Source: Hymenobacter cellulosivorans
GTDB taxonomy: Bacteria > Bacteroidota > Bacteroidia > Cytophagales > Hymenobacteraceae
Reading direction: 5' to 3'
DNA length: 64,000 bases
Assembly: GCF_022919135.1 (NCBI RefSeq)
Contig: NZ_CP095049.1
Coordinates: forward strand, 6,023,001-6,087,000
A model generated the notes under the pieces. It was not told where the DNA came from. It searched no databases and saw nothing but the letters and a program-made list of their open reading frames with translations. The position numbers were made by a program, and so were the translations under genes. The first letter of the stretch is position 1; every line of letters starts with the position of its first letter. Below are positions 44,487 through 52,774 of the stretch, in pieces.

Positions 44487-46865
44487 ATGTCTTTTACTGC
44501 GCCTATGTCAAGTGTATCTGCTAGTCCCAAAACCTGGGATTTTTCCTACTTCAAGAGCGACCTGCAAGGTGGCTTGGTCTCGTTTCTGGTAGCTGTGCCC
44601 TTGTGCCTGGGTATTGCCCTGGCCTCGGGCGCCCCGCTGTTTTCGGGCATCATTGCCGGTATTGTCGGGGGCTTGGTAGTGGGTGCCCTGAGCCGCTCGG
44701 CCGTTAGTATTTCCGGCCCCGAAGCCGGCCTGATTCTGGTCGTGGTGAGCAGTTTGGAAGCACTGGGTTCGTTTCGGGCTCTGCAGCTAGCCTTGTGCGT
44801 AGCGGGCGGCTTGCAGCTACTGATGGGCGTGCTGCGGGCCGGCATCATCAGCAACTTTTTTCCGTCGTCGGTTATCAAGGGCATGCTGGCTGCCATCGGC
44901 ATCATCCTGATTCTGAAGCAGCTACCCCACATCCTGGGCTACGATGCCGACGCGGTAGAATCCCTGGCCTTGTTTTCCTGGAACGGCGGCAACCTGGAAG
45001 GTCTGCTGGAGCACGCCGTGCGCGAGTTCAACGCCACGGCTCTGGTTATCGCCCTGGTGAGTTTGTGCATTCTCATTGCCTGGGAACAGCCGCTCTTTAA
45101 GAATAACAAGGTGCTGTCGGCGGTGCCAGCGGCGCTGGTGGTCATCATTGTCGGTATTACGCTCAATACCCTGGCTGGTCTACTCAACCCGGCCTATATG
45201 CTGGGCGGCACCCACTTGGTGCAGTTGCCGGTGCCCAAGAATGCGGCGGAGTTTGTCGACCTGTTTACCCTGCCCGACTTCTCGCAGATTACTAATCTCA
45301 AAATCTACTCCGCCGCCTTTTCCATTGCCCTGGTAGCCAGCCTGGAGGCCTTGCTGGCCGTGGAAGCTACCGACGAGCTGGACCCACTCAAGCGCAAAAC
45401 GCCCACCAACCACGAACTCAAGGCCCAGGGCGTCGGCAATTTCATCAGTGGTCTGATTGGTGGCCTGCCGCTTACGTCGGTGATTGTGCGCAGCTCGGTG
45501 AGCATCAACGCCGGGGGCCGCACTAAAATAGCCGCTCTGGTGCACGGCAGCCTGCTGGTAATAAGCGTGGTGCTGTTTCCGGGCCTGCTGAACCTAATTC
45601 CCTGGGCCGCGCTGGCCGCTATTCTGCTCGTGACGGGCTACAAGCTGGGCCGCATCAGCATCTTCAAACAGCATTTCCAGGCCGGCCTCACCGAGTTTCT
45701 GCCCTTCATCGTGACCATCGTAGCCATTCTGCTAACCGATTTGCTTATCGGTATCGGCATTGGCGCAGCGGTGGGTCTGTTCTTCGTGCTGCGTGAAACC
45801 TACAAGAATGCCCATTTCTTCCAGAGCTACACCGTGCAGGGCGAAGAACACCTGCGCATCAGCCTGGGCGAGCATGTCTCGTTCCTGAACAAGGCCAGCA
45901 TCATGACCGTGCTCAAGGATATTCCGGTGAACACCACCGTAGAAATTGACGGCACCAACTCGGCTTACATCGACCGGGACGTGCTCAGCGCCATTGAGAA
46001 CTTCCGCGAAACGGCCCGGCAGCGCAATATTCAGCTCATTTTCCTGCGCAAAGGCGAGGATTACGCCCAAAACATAGCCGCCCAGCCCCACGTGAGCAGT
46101 AAGGAAGCCGACTTCGAGGCTTACTACAAGCTCTTCGACAACAACCGCAACTGGGTAGCCGAAAAGCTGCGCCGCAACCCCCACTACTTCGAGGCCGCGG
46201 CCCAGCAGACGCCCAAATTCCTGTTCATCGGCTGCTCCGACAACCACGTATCGGTGAGCGAGATGACCGGCACCGCGCCCGGGGAGGTTTTCGTGCACCG
46301 CAACGTGGCCAACCTGGTGGTCAGCACCGATTTGAACCTGGCCTCGGTGCTCGACTACGCCGTCAACGAGCTGCAGATTCAGCACATCATCGTGTGCGGG
46401 CACTACGGCTGCCGGGGCGTGAAAACGGCCATGCAGAACGAGGACGCAGGCGCGGTGCACAGCTGGCTGAGCGCCGTGCGCGAGGTAATGCACAAGCACA
46501 ACCACGAGCTGGGCGAGCTGGAAACCGAGGATGAGCGTTACCGCCGCCTGGTTGAGCTCAACGTCATCGAACAGGTGTATAACCTACAGCAAAGCTCGAC
46601 CGTACAGAATGCCGCGGCGCCACTGCACTTGCACGGCTGGGTGTACGACATCCACGGCGGCGTTATCCGCGACCTGGAAGTGGACGTGCGCCGCGACTTT
46701 GCCGAATACGACACCATTTTCCGCTACCAGGTAGCTCCCGAAGGACTGCGCCGGTTGTCTGGCAGCCTGACCCAGGCCCCTTCCATCTACTCGGTCAGCA
46801 CCGGCACGGGTCCCATCATTGCCATTCCGCCTTTCGACGGCGATGCTGCCCTGGGCGTGCCATAG
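44487..46865 (+). CDS. SulP-family anion transporter fused to beta-carbonic anhydrase
   Basis: 792 aa fusion. Residues about 20-430 form a SulP-type membrane domain of 10-14 helices (FKSDLQGGLVSFLVAVPLCLGIALASG opening motif). A STAS-like cytosolic region follows (about 445-530). From about 560 a beta-carbonic anhydrase domain keeps zinc ligands C583, D585 (GCSDNHVSV), H639 and C642 (CGHYGCRGV), plus HRNVANLVVSTDLNLASVLDYAV. The Arg normally pairing with the Asp (CSDSR) is replaced by H587, so activity is uncertain. Such fusions are inferred bicarbonate transporters. Its position after urea and purine catabolism would suit disposal or recapture of bicarbonate. Confidence 0.9.
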   Translation: MSFTAPMSSVSASPKTWDFSYFKSDLQGGLVSFLVAVPLCLGIALASGAPLFSGIIAGIVGGLVVGALSRSAVSISGPEAGLILVVVSSLEALGSFRALQLALCVAGGLQLLMGVLRAGIISNFFPSSVIKGMLAAIGIILILKQLPHILGYDADAVESLALFSWNGGNLEGLLEHAVREFNATALVIALVSLCILIAWEQPLFKNNKVLSAVPAALVVIIVGITLNTLAGLLNPAYMLGGTHLVQLPVPKNAAEFVDLFTLPDFSQITNLKIYSAAFSIALVASLEALLAVEATDELDPLKRKTPTNHELKAQGVGNFISGLIGGLPLTSVIVRSSVSINAGGRTKIAALVHGSLLVISVVLFPGLLNLIPWAALAAILLVTGYKLGRISIFKQHFQAGLTEFLPFIVTIVAILLTDLLIGIGIGAAVGLFFVLRETYKNAHFFQSYTVQGEEHLRISLGEHVSFLNKASIMTVLKDIPVNTTVEIDGTNSAYIDRDVLSAIENFRETARQRNIQLIFLRKGEDYAQNIAAQPHVSSKEADFEAYYKLFDNNRNWVAEKLRRNPHYFEAAAQQTPKFLFIGCSDNHVSVSEMTGTAPGEVFVHRNVANLVVSTDLNLASVLDYAVNELQIQHIIVCGHYGCRGVKTAMQNEDAGAVHSWLSAVREVMHKHNHELGELETEDERYRRLVELNVIEQVYNLQQSSTVQNAAAPLHLHGWVYDIHGGVIRDLEVDVRRDFAEYDTIFRYQVAPEGLRRLSGSLTQAPSIYSVSTGTGPIIAIPPFDGDAALGVP

Positions 46866-46986
46866 CCCCGTTTTTTGCCCCACCCGCCTTCCCATCCCAC
46901 CCGAAGTACCTTTTCCTAACCCAGTCATAGCTTCCGGCTGCCACCCGCGGCGGCCGGAAGCCTTGCCGAACCCTACTTGCGCGCGG

Positions 46987-47670
46987 ATGAATATTTTACT
47001 GGTAGAAGACGACCTGATGGCTGCTGCTTTGCTGAAGCGCAACCTGGAAGAACATGACCTGAACGTAGCAGTGGCGCTTAATGCGCCCTCCGCCCGCCAG
47101 ATGCTGGCCTCGGCTACCTACACTGCGGTGCTGCTCAAGGCCGACCTGCCCGATTCCAGTGGCTTCGAGCTGTGCCGCTTTATCCGGCAGCACTACGACA
47201 AGCTTTCGGTGCTCATGCTTACAGCCAATACGTCTACCGACTACAAGCTGCAGGGCTTTGAGGCGGGCACCGATGATTACCTGGTTCAGCCCTTCGAATT
47301 CGGGGAACTACTGGCCCGGCTGCGGGCCCTGCACCGGCGCTACCCCGCGGCAGCCCCGGCCGAAAATGTGCTGAAAGTAGCCGACCTGGAGCTCTACGGC
47401 CGCAGCCGCATCGTGAAGCGCGGCGACAAGCGCATCGACCTGACGGGCCGGGAGCTGGCGTTGCTGGAATACTTCATGCACAACCAGGGCCGGGCCGTCA
47501 CCCGCCAGGAAATCGTGCAAAAAGTCTGGGATTTGGCCTTCGATACCGGCACCAACGTGGTGGACGTGTACGTGAACTACCTGCGCAAAAAAGTTGACAA
47601 GAACTTCAGTCCCAAGCTGATTCATACGCTCAATGGCATCGGCTACATTCTCGAAGACCGCGCCGCCTGA
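46987..47670 (+). CDS. OmpR/PhoB-type response regulator with degenerate receiver
   Basis: 227 aa from the ATG at 46987 (MNILLVEDDLMAAALLKRN); a longer frame from 46819 lacks conservation. The receiver keeps the acidic pair and Thr79 (LMLTANTS), but the phospho-acceptor position reads LLKADLPDSSG, with K51 in place of Asp, and the conserved Lys of KPF is Q101 (YLVQPFEFGEL). The winged-helix DNA-binding domain (about 128-225; DLTGRELALLEYFMHNQGRAVTRQEI) looks intact. No kinase gene is adjacent. It is probably phosphorylation-independent, an orphan or atypical regulator. The neighbours SulP-CA and gltB are possible targets. Confidence 0.85.
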   Translation: MNILLVEDDLMAAALLKRNLEEHDLNVAVALNAPSARQMLASATYTAVLLKADLPDSSGFELCRFIRQHYDKLSVLMLTANTSTDYKLQGFEAGTDDYLVQPFEFGELLARLRALHRRYPAAAPAENVLKVADLELYGRSRIVKRGDKRIDLTGRELALLEYFMHNQGRAVTRQEIVQKVWDLAFDTGTNVVDVYVNYLRKKVDKNFSPKLIHTLNGIGYILEDRAA

Positions 47671-47716
47671 CCTTGCATTTATAGAGTCGATAGTTAGTGA
47701 ACTGTACCGTGGGTTC

Positions 47717-47831
47717 CAGCCCGTAGCCTACGTCGTTGCCCACCCCGGGGCTGCAAACCCGGCGTCCGCAACGCGTGGGCTACGGGCTGCTGCTTTGGCG
47801 GGCTTGCAGACTGGCACTCGGCAAGCCCGCC
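47717..47831. repeat. Two consecutive stem-loops in the 443-nt gap before gltB
   Basis: cagcccgtagcctacg (47717-47732) pairs with cgtgggctacgggctg (47774-47789) with one G-U. ggcgggcttgc (47797-47807) pairs exactly with gcaagcccgcc (47821-47831). The rest of 47671-48113 shows no gene. A TATTTTG near 47980 is one base short of a -7 box. The first stem may terminate the regulator gene. Confidence 0.6.
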
Positions 47832-48113
47832 TTGGCCATGGGGCTATTTAGCAGGTAGAAATGGCCGCCATTGAGCCCGAATACCCGCCTCTACCAACTG
47901 GCAGCGGGCATCGGCTATTGTAAGAGAAGAGTATAGCAAAACCCGCTTTTTGCATCGTTACCGGGCTATTTTGAGGACCTAAACTACGCGTAAAGCCGGG
48001 TTGGAAATCGTAGCGGAGGCCAAGTCTGACGTGCCCGCCTCGCGGAGGGGAATATCTTGCCATTTCGGCCTACTTCTATTCGGCCGACGGACTCCCCACG
48101 ACACCGATTTACG

Positions 48114-51100
48114 ATGAATCCCGAAAATAGCGCGCAGGGTCTGTATCGTCCCGAGTTTGAGCACGATGCCTGTGGCACCGGCTTTATTACCTATCTGAAC
48201 GGTCAGAAGTCGCACCAGATTATTGCCGACGCGCTGACCATGCTCGAAAACATGGAGCACCGCGGTGCCTGTGGCTGCGACTCCGACTCCGGCGACGGGG
48301 CCGGTATTCTGCTGCAGGTGCCCCACTGGTTTTTCCTGGAAGAATGTACCGCCCTGAGCATCCGCTTGCCCGAGCCGGGTAGCTACGGTGTGGGGATGGT
48401 GTTTCTGCCCAAAAAGCACTCGACAAAGGATGCCTGCCGCCAGCTGATGCACGAGGCGGCCGCCAAGCTGGGCATGCCCGTGCTGGGCTTCCGGCCGGTA
48501 CCCGTCAATCCGGCTGGTATTGGCCCCACGGCCTTGGCCGCCGAGCCCGATATGGAGCAGGTCTTCATTGGCCGGCCCGAAGGCGTTTCAAATCCAGAGG
48601 ACTTTGAGCGGAAGCTGTACGTGCTGCGCCGCTACATCAGCAAGCTGGTGCTGGAAGCCAACCTCAAGGCCGGCGGCGACTTTTACTTCGCCTCCCTCTC
48701 CTGCAAAACCATTGTTTACAAAGGCCAGCTCACCACCTATCAGGTGCGGGGCTACTTCCCCGACTTGTCCGATGAGCGGGTTACGTCGGCCTTTGGCATG
48801 GTGCACTCGCGCTTCTCCACCAACACCTTTCCCTCGTGGAAGCTGGCCCAGCCGTTTCGGCTCTTGGCGCATAATGGCGAAATCAACACCCTACGGGGCA
48901 ATCTGAACTGGTTTTACGCCGGCATGCGCAGCTACGTGTCACCTTACTTCTCCGCGGAGGAAATGGACATGCTGCTGCCCGTTATCGACGAAGGCCAGTC
49001 GGATTCGGCCTGCCTCGACAACATTGTAGAAATCCTGCTGCACTCGGGCCGCTCCTTGCCCCACGTGATGATGATGCTGGTGCCCGAGGCCTGGGATGGC
49101 AACACCCAGATGGACCCGTGGAAAAAGGCTTTCTACGAGTTTCACGCCACGTTTATGGCCCCCTGGGACGGCCCGGCCGCGCTTATTTTCACCGACGGCC
49201 AACAAATCGGGGCCATGCTGGACCGCAACGGCCTGCGCCCTCTGCGCTACGTCGTGACGGACGATGGCCGCGTGATGGTAGCTTCCGAAGCCGGGGTGCT
49301 AGGTATTCCCGAGTCGACGGTGATTCAAAAGGGTCGTTTGCAGCCGGGCAAAATGCTGCTAATTGACACCGTGGCCGGCCAGATTATCACCGACCAGGGC
49401 ATTAAGGCCCAGGCCGCGGCCCAGCAGCCCTACGGCCAGTGGCTGAATGACTACCAGATTCGGCTGGAAGAACTGCCCGAACCCCGCCAGGTCTTTACCG
49501 ACCTAGCCGCCGACTCGGTCTTCAAGTACCACCAGGTGTTTGGCTATACCCGGGAGGATATCGACACGATTATTACGCCCATGGCCCTGGAAGGCAAGGA
49601 GCCTATCGGCTCGATGGGCGTGGACGTGCCCCTGGCCGTGCTGTCGGACCAGCCCCAGCACCTGAGCAGCTACTTCAAACAGTTCTTTGCTCAGGTCACT
49701 AACCCGCCGATTGACCCGATACGGGAGCGGCTGGTGATGAGCCTGGCCACCTTCATCGGCAACAACGGCAACATCCTCGACGAAGACAAGATGCACTGCC
49801 ACTGCGTAGCCCTGCGTCAGCCCATTTTGACCAACCACGAGCTGGAAAAGCTGCGCAGCATCGACACCGGCTTGTTTAACGCCAAGACGCTGCTGTCTTA
49901 CTTCAAGGCCGATGGCAAGCCCGGCTCGTTGCAGGACGGCCTCGCACGCCTGTGCCGCTACGCCGAAGACGCGGTGAAGGACGGCTTCGAAGTACTGATT
50001 CTCTCCGACCGGGGCCTGGATTCCAAACACGCCCCGATTCCGTCGTTACTGGCTGTGTCGGCGGTGCACCACCACCTGATCCGCAAGGGGTACCGGGGCT
50101 CGGTGGGCCTGGTAGTAGAAGCCGGCGACGTGTGGGAAGTGCATCACTTTGCCTGTCTGCTGTCTTTTGGGGCCACGGCTATCAACCCCTATCTGGCTCT
50201 GGCTACTATCCAGACCATGCAGCAGGGAGGCGACTTCAACACCAGCCAGGACCATCCGCAGCTGGTCAAAAACTACGTGAAGGCTGTGTGCGACGGGCTG
50301 CTGAAGATCTTCTCCAAGATGGGCATCAGCACCCTACAGTCTTACCACGGGGCCCAGGTGTTCGAAATTCTGGGACTGAACCAGCACGTGGTGGATAACT
50401 ATTTCACCGGGGCCGTCACCCGCATCGGCGGGCTGGGCCTCGACGAAATTGCCCGCGAAACCCTCTACAAGCACTTTCAGGGCTTTAAGAGTAGTACGCC
50501 CGAGGAGCAGCAGCTCTTGCCCGACGGCGGCGTGTACCAGTGGCGCCGCCGCGGCGAGGCCCACATGTTTAACCCCGAAACGGTACACCTGCTGCAGCTG
50601 GCCACCCGCACCGGCAACTACGAAACCTACCGCCGCTACGCCAAGCTGGTGAACGAGCAGCCCGAGCGGATGTTCACCCTGCGCGGCCTGCTGGATTTTG
50701 CCCGCCACCGGCCGGCCATTTCCATCGACGAAGTAGAACCGGCCGAGAGCATCATGAAGCGGTTTGCCACCGGCGCCATGTCGTTCGGCTCGATTTCGCA
50801 TGAGGCCCACAGCACCCTGGCCATTGCCATGAACCGCATCGGGGGCAAGAGCAACACCGGGGAAGGCGGCGAGGACCCGATGCGCTACGAGCACCTGCCC
50901 AACGGCGACTCCATGCGCTCGGCCATCAAGCAGATTGCCTCGGCCCGCTTCGGCGTCACGGCCCACTACCTGACCAACGCCGACGAGCTCCAAATCAAGA
51001 TGGCCCAGGGCGCCAAGCCAGGCGAAGGCGGGCAGCTACCAGGCCATAAGGTGGACAGCTGGATTGCCAAGGTGCGCCACGCCACGCCCGGCGTGGGGTT

Positions 51101-52637
51101 GATTTCGCCCCCGCCCCACCACGACATTTACTCCATTGAGGACCTGGCTCAGCTCATTTTTGACCTGAAAAACGCCAACCGCGCTGCCCGCATCAACGTG
51201 AAGCTGGTCAGCAAGGCCGGCGTGGGCACCATAGCGGCGGGTGTGGCCAAGGCCCATGCCGACGTGATTCTCATTGCCGGCTACGATGGCGGCACCGGCG
51301 CTTCGCCCATCAGTTCTATCAAGCATGCCGGGTTGCCCTGGGAGCTGGGTTTGGCCGAGGCTCACCAGACGCTTTTGCGCAACCAGCTCCGCAGCCGCGT
51401 GGTGCTGCAGGCCGACGGGCAACTCAAAACCGGCCGCGACCTGGCCGTGGCCGCCCTGCTGGGCGCCGAGGAATGGGGTGTGGCCACGGCGGCCCTGGTG
51501 GCGGGGGGCTGCGTGATGATGCGCAAATGCCACCTCAACACCTGCCCCGTGGGCGTAGCTACCCAGGACCCCGAGCTACGCAAGCTCTTCAGCGGGCAGC
51601 CCGAGCATATCGTGAATCTGTTCCGCTTTTTGGCCGAGGAGCTGCGTGAAATCATGGCCGAGCTGGGCTTCCGCACGATTCACGAAATGGTGGGCCGCGC
51701 GCAGTTTCTGAAAGTGCGCGAGGGAATTACCCACTGGAAAGCCCGCCACCTCGACCTGTCCGGAGTGTTGCAGCCAGCGGCTAATCCGTCTGGTGGCACG
51801 CTCTACCACAGCGAAAACCAGGACCACGGCCTCGACAACATCCTCGACTGGCAGCTGCTGGCCCATGCCGAACCGGCCCTGAATGAGCGGATTCCGGTGT
51901 TTGCCGAGTTTCCGGTGCGCAATACCGACCGGACCATTGGCACGCTGCTCTCCAACGAAATTGCCAAGCGCTACCACGCCGCCGGCCTGCCCGAGAACAC
52001 CATCAACTACCGTTTCCAGGGCTCGGCCGGGCAAAGCTTCGGGGCTTTCAGCGTGAAAGGCTTGTCGTTTGCTTTGCAAGGCGAAGCCAACGACTACGTG
52101 GGCAAAGGCCTTTCGGGGGCTCAGCTGGCTATTTTTCCGGCTAGTGACGGCAAGTTTGTACCAGAGCACAACATTATTATCGGCAACGTGGCCCTGTACG
52201 GCGCTACTTCCGGGGAGCTGTTTGTGCGCGGGCAGGCCGGGGAGCGGTTTGCGGTGCGCAATTCCGGGGCCACGGCCGTCGTGGAGGGCGTCGGGGACCA
52301 TGGCTGCGAGTACATGACCGGCGGCCGGGCCCTGATTCTGGGTCGTACGGGCCGCAACTTCGCCGCCGGCATGAGCGGGGGCATTGCCTGGGTCTACGAC
52401 CCCGACGGCACCTTTCCCGACAACTGCAACCAGGAAATGGTGGAGCTCGACCCGCTCGACGCCGACGACGAAGCCCAGATTCAGAGCCTATTGCGCAAGC
52501 ACCAGCAGCTCACGGGCAGCCAGCTGGCGGCCTACCTGCTGGGCAACTGGCCCGAGGAAGCCGGGCGCTTTGTGAAAGTTTTTCCTTCCGAATACAAGAA
52601 AGTACTGCAACAGGCCCGCTACGCTACGGCCGGCTAG
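48114..52637 (+). CDS. gltB: Glutamate synthase large subunit
   Basis: GOGAT alpha chain: glutamine plus 2-oxoglutarate gives two glutamate. About 1507 aa from the ATG at 48114; an earlier in-frame ATG at 48057 lies in unconserved sequence. The N-terminal nucleophile Cys is C20 after a short propeptide (EHDACGTGF), starting the type II amidotransferase domain. The FMN domain has TGEGGEDPMRYEHLPNGDSMRSAIKQIASARFGVT, and the 3Fe-4S cysteines are in RKCHLNTCPVGV. The C-terminal beta-helix has the Gly-rich repeats. It feeds on ammonia recovered by the urease and purine enzymes via glutamine. gltD follows after a spacer with an inverted repeat. Confidence 0.97.
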   Translation: MNPENSAQGLYRPEFEHDACGTGFITYLNGQKSHQIIADALTMLENMEHRGACGCDSDSGDGAGILLQVPHWFFLEECTALSIRLPEPGSYGVGMVFLPKKHSTKDACRQLMHEAAAKLGMPVLGFRPVPVNPAGIGPTALAAEPDMEQVFIGRPEGVSNPEDFERKLYVLRRYISKLVLEANLKAGGDFYFASLSCKTIVYKGQLTTYQVRGYFPDLSDERVTSAFGMVHSRFSTNTFPSWKLAQPFRLLAHNGEINTLRGNLNWFYAGMRSYVSPYFSAEEMDMLLPVIDEGQSDSACLDNIVEILLHSGRSLPHVMMMLVPEAWDGNTQMDPWKKAFYEFHATFMAPWDGPAALIFTDGQQIGAMLDRNGLRPLRYVVTDDGRVMVASEAGVLGIPESTVIQKGRLQPGKMLLIDTVAGQIITDQGIKAQAAAQQPYGQWLNDYQIRLEELPEPRQVFTDLAADSVFKYHQVFGYTREDIDTIITPMALEGKEPIGSMGVDVPLAVLSDQPQHLSSYFKQFFAQVTNPPIDPIRERLVMSLATFIGNNGNILDEDKMHCHCVALRQPILTNHELEKLRSIDTGLFNAKTLLSYFKADGKPGSLQDGLARLCRYAEDAVKDGFEVLILSDRGLDSKHAPIPSLLAVSAVHHHLIRKGYRGSVGLVVEAGDVWEVHHFACLLSFGATAINPYLALATIQTMQQGGDFNTSQDHPQLVKNYVKAVCDGLLKIFSKMGISTLQSYHGAQVFEILGLNQHVVDNYFTGAVTRIGGLGLDEIARETLYKHFQGFKSSTPEEQQLLPDGGVYQWRRRGEAHMFNPETVHLLQLATRTGNYETYRRYAKLVNEQPERMFTLRGLLDFARHRPAISIDEVEPAESIMKRFATGAMSFGSISHEAHSTLAIAMNRIGGKSNTGEGGEDPMRYEHLPNGDSMRSAIKQIASARFGVTAHYLTNADELQIKMAQGAKPGEGGQLPGHKVDSWIAKVRHATPGVGLISPPPHHDIYSIEDLAQLIFDLKNANRAARINVKLVSKAGVGTIAAGVAKAHADVILIAGYDGGTGASPISSIKHAGLPWELGLAEAHQTLLRNQLRSRVVLQADGQLKTGRDLAVAALLGAEEWGVATAALVAGGCVMMRKCHLNTCPVGVATQDPELRKLFSGQPEHIVNLFRFLAEELREIMAELGFRTIHEMVGRAQFLKVREGITHWKARHLDLSGVLQPAANPSGGTLYHSENQDHGLDNILDWQLLAHAEPALNERIPVFAEFPVRNTDRTIGTLLSNEIAKRYHAAGLPENTINYRFQGSAGQSFGAFSVKGLSFALQGEANDYVGKGLSGAQLAIFPASDGKFVPEHNIIIGNVALYGATSGELFVRGQAGERFAVRNSGATAVVEGVGDHGCEYMTGGRALILGRTGRNFAAGMSGGIAWVYDPDGTFPDNCNQEMVELDPLDADDEAQIQSLLRKHQQLTGSQLAAYLLGNWPEEAGRFVKVFPSEYKKVLQQARYATAG

Positions 52638-52662
52638 CCTTACGCATTCAATAGTAACGAAC

Positions 52663-52758
52663 GTCATGTGGAGGGCAGCGGAAACCTCTTTCGGGCGAAA
52701 CTGAAGTTCTGGGCGCTGCAACGGCCAGAAAAGGAATGTTTCCCTGCCCTCACATGAC
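52663..52758. repeat. Imperfect inverted repeat between gltB and gltD
   Basis: A left arm at 52663-52685 (gtcatgtggagggcagcgg...) and a right arm at 52738-52758 (gtttccctgccctcacatgac) are near reverse complements, enclosing about 52 nt. The outer GTCATG / CATGAC core matches the palindromes elsewhere in the window. Confidence 0.6.
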
Positions 52759-52774
52759 TACCAACGAATAGATT

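Noticed and set aside
44240..44530. 96-codon minus-strand frame in the AT-rich region
   Set aside because: Partly overlaps the start of the SulP-CA gene and crosses the candidate promoter, with odd composition and no support.
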